Assembly: GCA_016722045.1 (NCBI GenBank) | Contig: JADKGY010000029.1 | Coordinates: 434,001 to 498,000, forward strand | DNA: 64,000 nucleotides | Direction: 5' to 3' | Origin: Candidatus Opimibacter skivensis | GTDB taxonomy: Bacteria; Bacteroidota; Bacteroidia; Chitinophagales; Saprospiraceae | Program-made: the position numbers and the translations under genes | The notes under the pieces: model-generated | The model's database searches: none | What the model was told of the DNA's origin: nothing | The model's input: the letters and a program-made list of their open reading frames with translations, nothing else | Part shown: one piece after another, positions 43,496 to 52,238 of the stretch | Layout of the letters: each line of letters starts with the position of its first letter | Numbering within the stretch: the stretch's first letter is position 1

Positions 43496-45054
43496 GCAGT
43501 CACCTCTTTTGACCCGTTCCTGAATCGGGCAATAAACGTTTTCAACTTATCAAAATCCATAACCTTTGAATCATTCAATGCTTTATATGTTAGAAAAGCA
43601 GCAACAACACTCAATAAAATCACCGGAAACCATGCGGCAAGGATAGGATCCATCTTTTGTGAATCATTCAATTTCTGAGAACTGATATTACTCATCAGGA
43701 AAAAAGTAAAAAATAGAATAGATACAAGTAATGGATAACCAAAACCACCTTTGCGAACAATCGTACCCATAGGGCCTCCGATCATTAGCATCACTATACA
43801 AGCAAATGCAAGACTAAATTTCCAGTGAAGCTGATATACATGTTTGCGTTTTGTCAGCTTAAGATTATCAATTGATCTATCCGTCCGATCAATTGTGGAT
43901 TGCTGCATGATGATATTGTTGACAATCCTGCTTTTCTTATCCTTCACATACGAGTCAGGAAAAATACTGATGAGCGTCACAGCACCTGCTGATGGAATCG
44001 AGTCTAATATACGTTTCACCAATTGATATCGTTCTGTAGGAATTGGAGACATATCCAATTGTATATCCGGTCTAAACTGATTGTTTATCGGCCTGCGATT
44101 CATGCTATCGGATGTGCCACTGAAGACTCGTTTAGGTTTAACAATTGAATCTCGTAATAGTAAGTACCTGATCGTATAATTCGCATTTTCCAATTTGATC
44201 TGCTCGTTAAGCGTATCGATCTCTACGGCGATCTGACGGGCGCTCTTCATCATCTGATGTGATTTGAACTGATCTTCTTCCGTACGGTCCATATTGAATT
44301 CACTGAGATCAAATTTCCGGGTCCATTCTTTAAAATGAGAAATGGTAAAGGGAAGAGCATTTGGCTTATCACTCGACTCAGCTTCCGAATATTGATTGCC
44401 ATCAAACAACGTCATGACAAAAGCGCCATTATCGACATACATCTCACCCTTTTGAGCTGTGACGACATTGAGCTCACCGCGATTACGCTGTGAATCATCA
44501 TAGACCATGATATCCTCGATCGTCTTTTTATCGGAGAGTTTCTTTCCAACACGAATAGAATAACCTCTGAAATCTTCATTGAACACTCCTGGTTCAATAC
44601 TTAGTGTTGGGCGTTGATTTCTGATATCGTACAATCTTGATTGATATTTAAGATTGGCAATAGGTATAATCGTATTGGAACAATAAAAAGAAAAACCAGC
44701 AATGATTGTAGTCACAGCGATAAGAGGCAATAACACCCTGGTCAATGATATCCCGGCTGATTTAAAACTTGATAATTCAAAACGTTCAGCCATATTGCCC
44801 ATGACCATCACGGAAGCCAATAAAACTGAAATGGGTAAGGCGAGTGGAAAAAGAGAAATGGATTTGTAAAAAAACATCTCCATGATGAGCGGGACACCCA
44901 CACCTTTGCCGATGATGTCCTCAATAAACTTCCAGAGGAACTGCATGATGAGCACAAACAAAGCGATGAAGAAGGCCATCATAAATGGCGGAATAAAACT
45001 GCTGACGAGCAATCTATCGATCTGATAGCCTATTTCGTACCAGCGTTTTTTCAT
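43492..45054 (-). CDS. LptF/LptG-family permease
   Basis: Inner-membrane permease of the LPS transport ABC system, pairing with LptB to extract LPS toward LptC. 520 residues. Three N-terminal membrane helices (SSFIPPFMMAFFIALFVLIMQFLW; SISLFPLALPISVLLASVMVMGN; LLPLIAVTTIIAGFSFYCSN), a periplasmic beta-jellyroll of about 280 residues containing the long charged insert, and three C-terminal helices. The family motif near ALPISVLLASVMVMGNMAERFELSSFKSAGIS is present. I cannot separate LptF from LptG. Confidence 0.93.
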   Translation of the reverse strand: MKKRWYEIGYQIDRLLVSSFIPPFMMAFFIALFVLIMQFLWKFIEDIIGKGVGVPLIMEMFFYKSISLFPLALPISVLLASVMVMGNMAERFELSSFKSAGISLTRVLLPLIAVTTIIAGFSFYCSNTIIPIANLKYQSRLYDIRNQRPTLSIEPGVFNEDFRGYSIRVGKKLSDKKTIEDIMVYDDSQRNRGELNVVTAQKGEMYVDNGAFVMTLFDGNQYSEAESSDKPNALPFTISHFKEWTRKFDLSEFNMDRTEEDQFKSHQMMKSARQIAVEIDTLNEQIKLENANYTIRYLLLRDSIVKPKRVFSGTSDSMNRRPINNQFRPDIQLDMSPIPTERYQLVKRILDSIPSAGAVTLISIFPDSYVKDKKSRIVNNIIMQQSTIDRTDRSIDNLKLTKRKHVYQLHWKFSLAFACIVMLMIGGPMGTIVRKGGFGYPLLVSILFFTFFLMSNISSQKLNDSQKMDPILAAWFPVILLSVVAAFLTYKALNDSKVMDFDKLKTFIARFRNGSKEVTA

Positions 45055-45100
45055 ACTATTTACAACGAATCATCCTCTCCTTTTGACATAAGCAAGGATA

Positions 45101-47401
45101 TTAAAAATCAACCTTCAGTGTCAAACTTGGCAGAATAGGGAGCTGATCTACACGGGTATAACGAACTCTGTCAAAGTAAAATATATTACCCCGGTTATAC
45201 ACATTTGTGACACTGGCCAATACTTCGAATTTCAGGTTCTTGTTGATTTCAAATTCCTTTTTCAATGACATATCCAGACGATGATAATCCGGAAGGTGTC
45301 CACTGTTACGTTTTTCACTATAGATGATACCCAGGTCCGGATTGCCTGTAAGCACATTGGCGTCAATCCCACCTAAAAGACTATACTGACCATAAAATCC
45401 CTGCGTCAATGTGAATGGGAAACCTGCGCCATAATTCCAACGCACACTGAATTCCCAGGTACGTCCTATATTGATAGTACCCAGAAGATTGACATTATGT
45501 CTTCTTTCAAAGTGTGTAGGATATACTTGTTCGCCGTCATCTCTGTTGACATATCCAAGAGAATATGTGGCCCATAGATACATTTTTTTTGTTTGCCTGC
45601 TGAAACTGATATCCATACCATAGGCATTGCCGGTCTCCGTTTCGAAATTAGGATCTTCAATCTTAAGCTTGTTTCTGCTGATCCCGATCAGCTGGCTGAA
45701 TTTTTTATAATACCCTTCAAGATTAATTTCCCATCCGTTTGTAAGATCAAATTCAAAGCCGCCAAGTGCATGCCAAGCTTTCTGCAGCTTATCCGGCGTC
45801 TGAATTTTTGTACCCGGCTTATAGATTCGTTCTTCAGGTCCGGATAGAAATCCAACAAAAAGATTTACGATATCTTTTTCATTGACTGTGCTGATCAGGT
45901 TTTGAGAATATTTACCTGCAGCAAATTTCACCCTGAAGTGATCGGAGAAATTTGCTTTGATTGCCAGTCTTGGCTCGATAGAGAAATCTCCAAGAGAAGC
46001 ATAGAATTGAGCGCGCAGGCCCGGTTCGATGATGACAGCTCCAGCTTTGTGACGCAATGTGACGTATCCTCCGAGCTCAGTGGTATTTTCATCCTGATTT
46101 AATGTGATGCCTACAAAATTCCTGAATGCGAATTTTGTAGCGAAACCATTAAGGTCAAATCCGTAATTAAGCGTGTTGTTTTTTCCAAAGTATGTGAAGT
46201 CAAGTAATGCATTGAAACCACCTATTGTATTTCTTCTCGGCGCATCATCCGCTTCTTTTAATGTGATATCATATTTAGAATATGCAAGTGTTCCTGCAAT
46301 GATCAGATTGGATGATGAGGGGATGAGTTTGAAATTCATACCTCCACCACCTGAAGTCCAATTCAGTTTTGCAATATCCTGCAGATTGACTCCGTCCGTG
46401 AAATCAAAACCGAATAGATCGATCTTGCTACCACCTCCGGTCAGAAAAGAAACTTTACCATATACATCAGTGAAATTGTACGGCAATCCCAATGTATCTT
46501 TTGTGGCATATTTATAAAGTACCGGAGATGTCTTATCAAGGAATGAATGCTTGGCTGTAAATAAGAATGATGCACTAGCATCTTTTTTAGGATCGAATTT
46601 GATGATTGGTCCTTCGAACAAACCTTTCACCATGAATGGACTACCTGAAACGAGTCCACCAAATCTGGATCTGTCGCCTTCTCTTGTTTTTAAATCTACA
46701 ATAGCAGAAATTCTACCCCCATATTCTGCACCAAAACCACCTGTCAGCACTTCAGCAGATTTGATGGCTTCCGTTTCGAATACACTGAAAAATCCGATGC
46801 TGTGAAACGGATTGTAAATGGTCATACCATCCAGAAGCACTTTGGTCTGAACTGGTGAACCTCCGCGGATATAAATCTGGCCGCCCTGATCGCCTGTAGA
46901 AATAACACCAGGCAATACCTGAAGATATTGTGCGATATCAGCCTCACCACCTACAGCAGGAAGAGCTTTAATTTGTTTTGGCGTGAGGGTGATCCTTGAA
47001 AAATTAACTTCATTACGACGCTGCTCAATGGTGGCGCTGACGTTTATTTCGTGAAGCTCTATGGAGCCTTCCGTCATATACAGCTTGACGTATTTCACCT
47101 GGTTGGGAGCGACGGTGACTACATTACGAAGCGTGTCGTAGCCAATGAACATAGCCTGGAGATTATAGGTAGAAGCCGGGATATCGGGGAAATTGAAGAA
47201 ACCATCAAGGTCAGAAACTGTCCTGATATCAGTCCCTTCCAGGATAATATTGGCGAAGGAAACGGGGGCTCCGGTGACCTGATCGTATAAATGTCCGCGA
47301 AGTGTTCCGCCCTGGGCTGCTGCTCTACCTCCTGTAAAGAGGCAGAAAAGGGTAAAAACACTAATGAATATAAGGGAAAGTGAGGTCCTGGTCTTTAACA
47401 T
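45101..47401 (-). CDS. TonB-dependent receptor with carboxypeptidase-like domain, ligand unknown
   Basis: 766 residues. Signal peptide about 1-30 (LFCLFTGGRAAAQ). Carboxypeptidase-regulatory-like beta domain at about 33-115 (LRGHLYDQVTGAPVSFANI), then the plug (IYIRGGSPVQTKVLLDGMTIYNPFH; GGFGAEYGGRISAIVDL) and a barrel ending LPILPSLTLKVDF. No SusD or DUF4249 gene is adjacent. Ligand cannot be predicted. A TATTTTTG box ends 7 bases before the ATG. Confidence 0.93.
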   Translation of the reverse strand: MLKTRTSLSLIFISVFTLFCLFTGGRAAAQGGTLRGHLYDQVTGAPVSFANIILEGTDIRTVSDLDGFFNFPDIPASTYNLQAMFIGYDTLRNVVTVAPNQVKYVKLYMTEGSIELHEINVSATIEQRRNEVNFSRITLTPKQIKALPAVGGEADIAQYLQVLPGVISTGDQGGQIYIRGGSPVQTKVLLDGMTIYNPFHSIGFFSVFETEAIKSAEVLTGGFGAEYGGRISAIVDLKTREGDRSRFGGLVSGSPFMVKGLFEGPIIKFDPKKDASASFLFTAKHSFLDKTSPVLYKYATKDTLGLPYNFTDVYGKVSFLTGGGSKIDLFGFDFTDGVNLQDIAKLNWTSGGGGMNFKLIPSSSNLIIAGTLAYSKYDITLKEADDAPRRNTIGGFNALLDFTYFGKNNTLNYGFDLNGFATKFAFRNFVGITLNQDENTTELGGYVTLRHKAGAVIIEPGLRAQFYASLGDFSIEPRLAIKANFSDHFRVKFAAGKYSQNLISTVNEKDIVNLFVGFLSGPEERIYKPGTKIQTPDKLQKAWHALGGFEFDLTNGWEINLEGYYKKFSQLIGISRNKLKIEDPNFETETGNAYGMDISFSRQTKKMYLWATYSLGYVNRDDGEQVYPTHFERRHNVNLLGTINIGRTWEFSVRWNYGAGFPFTLTQGFYGQYSLLGGIDANVLTGNPDLGIIYSEKRNSGHLPDYHRLDMSLKKEFEINKNLKFEVLASVTNVYNRGNIFYFDRVRYTRVDQLPILPSLTLKVDF

Positions 47402-47408
47402 AAGGCGG

Positions 47409-47416
47409 CAAAAATA
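47409..47416 (-). promoter_or_regulatory. Bacteroidota -7 promoter box 7 nt before a TonB receptor ATG
   Basis: Minus-strand TATTTTTG matches TAnnTTTG with only 7 bases to the ATG at 47401. Confidence 0.5.
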
Positions 47417-47469
47417 AACATCTTAAGCCTAAGCGAGAGGCTAAAAACACGATAATCTATTCCTAACCC

Positions 47470-47477
47470 TACATTTG
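47470..47477 (+). promoter_or_regulatory. Bacteroidota -7 promoter box 5 nt before the methyltransferase ATG
   Basis: TACATTTG matches TAnnTTTG; CACTC then the ATG at 47483 follow. Predicts a leaderless mRNA. Confidence 0.5.
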
Positions 47478-47482
47478 CACTC

Positions 47483-48481
47483 ATGCAGACAAATCCGGAA
47501 GGACAGCCCGTAGCTGATATGATATGTCCCGCTTGTGGGAGCCATGACTGGAAGGATACTGGTCAGGTCAAAGATTATAGTATTTCAGGGGAATGGTTCA
47601 GCTTAAAAGAGTGCCAAAACTGTCACTTGAAAGCGACCTCCCCTCAGCCACAGGATCAGGACCTCGGACGCTACTATGCTTCAAAAGATTATATCTCCCA
47701 TAGCGATACAAAAAAAGGATTGATCAACAAGCTCTATCATCTTGCCCGGCGCTATATGCTTGAGAAGAAACATGATGTGGTCACCAGGGCTATCCGAAGA
47801 GACATGGGAAGACTTTTGGATGTAGGGGCTGGTACGGGCCATTTCGCGCATTACATGTCGGAATATCATTGGGATGTCATCGCATTGGAACCGGATGAGA
47901 ATGCGCGCAAAGTAGGCGCTGAGAAACTTGAAATGGAAATCCATCCGCTTGAAGTTTTAGGTGAATTGAAGGAAGATAGTTTTGATGTGATCACATTATG
48001 GCATGTCCTTGAACATGTGCAGGATATCGGAGGATATATTTCTCATTTCAGATCACTTCTTCACAAAGATGGAGTGTTGATCATAGCTGTGCCGAATCAT
48101 ACTTCACGTGATGCAAATCAATACAAAACAAAATGGGCTGCGTATGATGTGCCTCGTCATCTCTGGCATTTTAGTCCATTGTCGATGGAAAAGATTTTGA
48201 CCAAACATGGATTTGAGTTGGCACAAAAACTTCCGATGCCTTTGGATGCATTCTATGTAAGCATGTTGAGTGAAAAATATCGCGGGAATAATTTCTTAGG
48301 ACCTGTGTTTGCATTTTTTTCCGGTGTTTTAACCTGGATCGCATCGATGAGGAATGTTGATAAAAAAAAAATCCCGCCTTCCTTGCCGAAAGCGGGATTT
48401 CAAAATATTATGAAAACACTTTTATTGTTTCATCACTTTGAAATTAATCAACAAGTAACTACCAAAATTATTTTTCAATAA
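47483..48481 (+). CDS. Class I SAM-dependent methyltransferase with zinc-ribbon N-terminus and altered C-terminus
   Basis: 332 residues. The N-terminus has a four-cysteine ribbon: Cys15, Cys18 (CPAC) and Cys44, Cys47 (CQNC). SAM motif I is LLDVGAGTGHF near 111-121; an acidic motif VIALEP and DVITLWHVLEHV follow. Related enzymes often act in surface polysaccharide or small-molecule methylation. The last roughly 40 residues (from DKKKIPPSLPKAGF) are encoded by an A10 run, a terminator-like hairpin and what looks like the reverse strand of a small-RNA element, and do not look like the family's usual ending. So the C-terminus was probably replaced or frameshifted. Confidence 0.9.
   Translation: MQTNPEGQPVADMICPACGSHDWKDTGQVKDYSISGEWFSLKECQNCHLKATSPQPQDQDLGRYYASKDYISHSDTKKGLINKLYHLARRYMLEKKHDVVTRAIRRDMGRLLDVGAGTGHFAHYMSEYHWDVIALEPDENARKVGAEKLEMEIHPLEVLGELKEDSFDVITLWHVLEHVQDIGGYISHFRSLLHKDGVLIIAVPNHTSRDANQYKTKWAAYDVPRHLWHFSPLSMEKILTKHGFELAQKLPMPLDAFYVSMLSEKYRGNNFLGPVFAFFSGVLTWIASMRNVDKKKIPPSLPKAGFQNIMKTLLLFHHFEINQQVTTKIIFQ
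48362..48457 (-). ncRNA. Candidate small RNA, element B, antisense to the methyltransferase 3' end
   Basis: Minus-strand candidate transcript of about 95 nt. A TAATTTTG box (48470-48463) precedes it; a terminator (ATCCCGC-loop-GCGGGAT then T9) ends it. The 3' half lines up with element A: GTGTTTTCATAATATTTTG against GTGTTCTCATAGTGTGTTC, then CCCGCTTTCxG... and GGAGGCGGG-like stems. No minus-strand gene follows closely, so it is not obviously a leader. Confidence 0.5.
48371..48399 (-). terminator. Intrinsic terminator of element B, inside the methyltransferase reading frame
   Basis: Stem AATCCCGC / GCGGGATT with a 13-nt loop. On the minus strand nine T follow; on the plus strand only three T follow. 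The direction is therefore probably minus. Confidence 0.75.
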
Positions 48482-48494
48482 ATAAAATCCATTG

Positions 48495-48613
48495 ATAATT
48501 AACACACAGAGTACATGGAGCGCACGGAGAATAAAACAATCTCTCGCAAAGACGCAAAGACGCAAAGAAAACCTTTCATTACTCGTTACTCGTTATTCGT
48601 TACTCGTTACTCT
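48495..48613. repeat. Composite array: CACGGAG-type, CGCAAAGA octads and TTACTCG heptads
   Basis: CACACAGAG/CGCACGGAG fragments, then CGCAAAGA three times (48546-48569), then CTCGTTA/TTCGTTA heptads ending in TTACTC, which supplies the stop codon of the minus-strand dehydratase gene at 48607. Confidence 0.88.
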
Positions 48614-49569
48614 TTTTCCCCCATCAACTTCATCATCTCCTTCAAATCCACATTTCCACCAGTCAATATCACTCCTACTTTCTTTCCTTTAAACTGATCT
48701 TTATATCTGATCACTGCAGCAACTGCAACTGCACTGCTGGGCTCAATAATTATTTTCATTCGCTCCCACACCCATTTCATCGCATCCAGTATTTCCTGCT
48801 CACTCACCAATAAAACTTTATGCACAAGTTCTTTGATGATTGGAAAATTAATATCCCCCAGATTGGTTCTCAATCCATCAGCTATTGTATCAGATGTTTC
48901 ATTCTTTTCGATATGTCCGGATTGTATTGATCGATAGGCATCATCAACATTTTCAGGCTCAGCAGCGATCACTTCTGTCAGTGCTGAAAACCAATGTGCT
49001 GCCAGTGCAGTACCCGCAAGCAATCCACCTCCACCAACAGGTGCAATGATATAATCAAGACCCGTCACCTGCTCCACAAATTCCTGTGTCGCGGTACTAT
49101 TGCCCAGGATCACATTCAGATTATTGGAAGGATGAATAAAAGGCATCCCTTTGGCTTTTATTTCTTCATTGACTTTATTCTCGCGGTCTACAGGACTGTT
49201 GCCACTGAACACGATTTCGGCTCCATAGCCTCTCACAGCATCCACTTTCACGGCAGGAGAATTCTCAGGCATGACGATTTTCGCTTTGACATGTTTCATT
49301 TTCGCAGCAAGTGCTACCGCCTGTGCAAAATTGCCTGACGAATGTGTGATCACCCCATTCTCTAATTCATCGAGATGAAAACGGGCCAATGCATGTGATG
49401 CACCCCTCATCTTGTAGGCACCCATACGTTGGAAATTTTCACATTTGAAAAATACATGCGCCCCTGTCATGTCATCAAATGTAGTGGAGGTCAATACAGG
49501 TGTGTGATGAACCATCCCCTCAAGCCACATGCGGGCCTTGATGAGATCTGCTTTAGTCGGTAGTGTCAT
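48607..49569 (-). CDS. PLP-dependent threonine/serine dehydratase family enzyme
   Basis: 320 residues, fold-type II PLP enzyme of the threonine dehydratase / serine racemase group. PLP lysine Lys53 in FQRMGAYKMRGASHA; SSGNFAQA; phosphate-binding glycine loop PVGGGGLLAG near 178; C-terminal ILTGGNVDL. No ACT regulatory domain, so it resembles catabolic threonine dehydratase or serine racemase more than IlvA. The reaction is not settled by sequence. One base separates it from the decarboxylase gene upstream. Its stop codon lies in a heptad array. Confidence 0.9.
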   Translation of the reverse strand: MTLPTKADLIKARMWLEGMVHHTPVLTSTTFDDMTGAHVFFKCENFQRMGAYKMRGASHALARFHLDELENGVITHSSGNFAQAVALAAKMKHVKAKIVMPENSPAVKVDAVRGYGAEIVFSGNSPVDRENKVNEEIKAKGMPFIHPSNNLNVILGNSTATQEFVEQVTGLDYIIAPVGGGGLLAGTALAAHWFSALTEVIAAEPENVDDAYRSIQSGHIEKNETSDTIADGLRTNLGDINFPIIKELVHKVLLVSEQEILDAMKWVWERMKIIIEPSSAVAVAAVIRYKDQFKGKKVGVILTGGNVDLKEMMKLMGEKE

Positions 49570-49570
49570 G

Positions 49571-51004
49571 TCAGATGATTTTATGCAGTATAGTTTGTAT
49601 CAGATCCCATGTCGCGATCACATGTTTTTCTTCCACATAAGTTTGTCCTGTCACCCACCTCACCAGGCTTCTGCCCTCAACCACAGCATGTGTCATATAT
49701 GCTTTACCGCTGTCATTGATTTCACTCACTAATAGCTTCGTCAGCCTGCCATCCGGATCATTTTCTTTTTTCAATCTGAAAGTAACAATATTAAGTGAAC
49801 GCGGATAGGCGATTTCCAAAAGATTGTCCTCCAGTATCCATTGTTCTATTTTTTGGGCCAATGAAATATGATGCCTGATCCGCTCTTTGATGGCATCAGT
49901 TCCCAATAACTGCAGTGTCATCCATAGTTTAAGCGCCCTGAAACGCCTGCCCAGAGGAATGCCCCAATCCCTGTAATCCCGGACCTTGTCGCCATGCACC
50001 GTTGCCAGATAAGAGGGAGAAATACTCATTGTCCTGATCAATAATTTAGGATCACGGACATAGTATGCGGTACAATCAAACTGTACAAACATCCATTTGT
50101 GCGGATTAAACACAAAACTATCCGTACCCTCTAGCCCGTTTCGCAAATAATCCAATTCATCAAGCATTAATGCCGTTCCGGCATAGGCTGCATCGACATG
50201 ATGCCACAATCCATATCTGGACGCAATCTCACTTATTTCTTTGACAGGATCAATCGCACCTGTACCTGTCGTGCCAATCGTAGAGATCACACATGTCGGA
50301 ACAAAACCGTTTTTCAAATCATCTTTAATGGCCTCCTCCAATCGCGCAGGAATGATCGACAGATTTTGATCCACAGGAATAGCCACAAGGTTGTCAGTAC
50401 CAAATCCTGCAAGACGAACAGCTTTCTCAATAGATGAATGCGCTTGTGCTGAACTATAGATTCTGTACGTCGTGCCATCAAATCCTTCCGTTGAAATCTT
50501 AAAATCTGATTTCCATTCCCGCGCTGTAAGAAGGGCAGACAATGTAGCTGTTGAAGCTGTATCCTGAATCACACCTTGCCACGCATTTGGCAGTCCCAAT
50601 AAATCTCTGCACCACTCCATGCATCTTTGCTCAAGTTCTGCTGCTGCAGGCGAACTTTCCCAAATCATGCATTGTGCAGCTATCGCCGCTGTGATCATCT
50701 CTGCAGCGATGGACGGAAAACTTGTATTACCCGGAAAGAATGCGTAAAAATCAGGATGCTGCCAATGAGTGATACCCGGAATGATAACTTCATTTAATAC
50801 TCTGAATACCTCATCATCACTGACAGGTTGAGTAGGGGGCTGATCATCAAATTGATTGTAGATATCACCCGGGGCGACCTGACTACGGACAGGGAATTCA
50901 TCAATGTGTCGATAATAATTGACTATCCATTCTACTGCTCTTGATGCCAACGCCGCAAATGCTTCACGACCGGCTTCGTCATTTTGAAACAGGGCAGGCT
51001 TCAT
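49571..51004 (-). CDS. Group II PLP-dependent amino acid decarboxylase (aromatic type)
   Basis: 477 residues, matching aromatic-L-amino-acid decarboxylases. The PLP-lysine motif is FNPHKWMFVQFDC (Lys about 303). Upstream WHVDAAYAGTALM carries the cofactor-contacting Asp and Ala. WQHPDFYAFFPGNTSFPSIAAEM near the N-terminus is typical of AADC-like enzymes. Likely substrates are aromatic or other bulky amino acids. It begins exactly where gldC stops, with no gap, and ends one base before the dehydratase gene. Confidence 0.92.
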   Translation of the reverse strand: MKPALFQNDEAGREAFAALASRAVEWIVNYYRHIDEFPVRSQVAPGDIYNQFDDQPPTQPVSDDEVFRVLNEVIIPGITHWQHPDFYAFFPGNTSFPSIAAEMITAAIAAQCMIWESSPAAAELEQRCMEWCRDLLGLPNAWQGVIQDTASTATLSALLTAREWKSDFKISTEGFDGTTYRIYSSAQAHSSIEKAVRLAGFGTDNLVAIPVDQNLSIIPARLEEAIKDDLKNGFVPTCVISTIGTTGTGAIDPVKEISEIASRYGLWHHVDAAYAGTALMLDELDYLRNGLEGTDSFVFNPHKWMFVQFDCTAYYVRDPKLLIRTMSISPSYLATVHGDKVRDYRDWGIPLGRRFRALKLWMTLQLLGTDAIKERIRHHISLAQKIEQWILEDNLLEIAYPRSLNIVTFRLKKENDPDGRLTKLLVSEINDSGKAYMTHAVVEGRSLVRWVTGQTYVEEKHVIATWDLIQTILHKII

Positions 51005-51352
51005 TTAGATTTTAGCCTCAGGTTTTATAATCCCGGTTTTCTCACCAAAATATTGCACAAACCGACGCATCTCATTGGCCAACTCTGTATTCTGAGTTGC
51101 TTTGTAATATCCATCAGCCATGGATCCCAATGCATAAAATACATTCCGATCCATTTCAGCGACCTGGCATTCTTTGGTCCAGAGGAATAAGGTCGAAGTA
51201 TCCAGCGTGTCTTTATCGAGCAAGGATAAAAACACAGATTTACTCTCTGCCGGATGCTTTTGGCCGCCTTCAGAGGCCTGCCATTCGATGTGATTGGGCA
51301 CTTTGTTTTCGTCCAGACTGATGCGGACTATGATTTCTGAGGATGTAGACAT
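51005..51352 (-). CDS. gldC: Gliding motility protein GldC
   Basis: 115 residues from MSTSSEIIVRISLDENKVP. Matches GldC of Bacteroidota: ENKVPNHIEWQASEGG, LFLWTKECQVAEMDRNVFYALGSMADGYYKAT and the closing MRRFVQYFGEKTGII. GldC is a soluble protein required for efficient gliding in Flavobacterium and often encoded near gldB. Here the partner genes are amino acid enzymes. The upstream in-frame start at 51412 adds 20 non-family residues and is rejected. First gene of a three-gene operon. Confidence 0.9.
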   Translation of the reverse strand: MSTSSEIIVRISLDENKVPNHIEWQASEGGQKHPAESKSVFLSLLDKDTLDTSTLFLWTKECQVAEMDRNVFYALGSMADGYYKATQNTELANEMRRFVQYFGEKTGIIKPEAKI

Positions 51353-51446
51353 ATCAATATTGGATTCTAAATAGATTAAATCAAAAGTCCCCTTCAGGAT
51401 ATTTATGAGCAAGATGCGAAGCTAGATTTTTTCCCCGCTTTTATTT

Positions 51447-51500
51447 CGCAAATCTGAAATTTGCTGTCACACAAGCTTAGGCACAGCCTAAGCTTAACAT
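51447..51500. repeat. REP-like palindrome, third copy
   Basis: CGCAAATCTGAAATTTGC followed by a perfect palindrome AAGCTTAGGC-ACA-GCCTAAGCTT and TAAC. It is the reverse complement of the 41898-41950 copy with a few changes between the hairpins. It lies between gldC and the SDR gene. Confidence 0.92.
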
Positions 51501-51509
51501 TTCGATCAA

Positions 51510-52232
51510 CTACTGATTATACATCCTGGCCAGTTTTACAATCTCACTTCCGTGATAGATGTGTGTGCCCTGTTTGAGGCTTTGTGCTGATTGAACCATT
51601 GCTTTAGCTACATCATCCGCATCGATCGGCGCAATATCAGCCAGGATCGAGCCTGAAAATCGTTGCAAGCCTTTCGCCAGTCTGCCGGCGATTTGTTCTG
51701 CAGGCCGCTGATCTTCACGATTGCCCAATAATACGGATGGCCTCATGATGTGTACACCCCAATAAGGTAAGCGTCTGACATTGGCTTCAAGCTCTCCTTT
51801 GACCTTGAGATAATAAATCACTGACCGATTGTCTGCACCGATACTAGAAACAAAAAGTAATTGATTCATTCCCTGAAGTGAGCCTGTCTTAGCGATATTG
51901 AATACGAGGTCATGATCCACCTCATAAAAGGCCTCTCGTGTTCCGGCCTTTTTCATCGTCGTACCAAGACAAATAAAAAGATCATCACCTCTCATCAGGT
52001 GACGATAATTGTCAGGCTGTGATAAATCCACTTCGTAATGAATCAACTTCGGATGACTTGCTTTAAGAGGACTACGGCCTATAGATATAACTTTCTCATA
52101 CGCCTGATGCACTAGCAGTCTGCGAAGGCAACAATTGCCAATCAAGCCCGAAGCCCCAAAGAGAACAGCCACTTTGTGATGGCGCTGTATCTCAACACCT
52201 GATAATAATTCTTCTAAAAGCTGGTTCGCCAT
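51510..52232 (-). CDS. Atypical SDR / NAD(P)H-binding protein, HTATIP2-like
   Basis: 240 residues. Rossmann motif VAVLFGASGLIGNCCLRRLL near 21-40, DDLFICLGTTMKKAG, and LLFVSSIGADNRSVIYYLKVKGELE, in which the YxxxK active site appears as YYLKVKG. This is the atypical SDR pattern seen in HTATIP2/TIP30-like proteins. Substrate unknown. It ends the minus-strand group with the DUF4249 gene 6 bases upstream. Confidence 0.9.
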   Translation of the reverse strand: MANQLLEELLSGVEIQRHHKVAVLFGASGLIGNCCLRRLLVHQAYEKVISIGRSPLKASHPKLIHYEVDLSQPDNYRHLMRGDDLFICLGTTMKKAGTREAFYEVDHDLVFNIAKTGSLQGMNQLLFVSSIGADNRSVIYYLKVKGELEANVRRLPYWGVHIMRPSVLLGNREDQRPAEQIAGRLAKGLQRFSGSILADIAPIDADDVAKAMVQSAQSLKQGTHIYHGSEIVKLARMYNQ

Positions 52233-52238
52233 GTAAAC

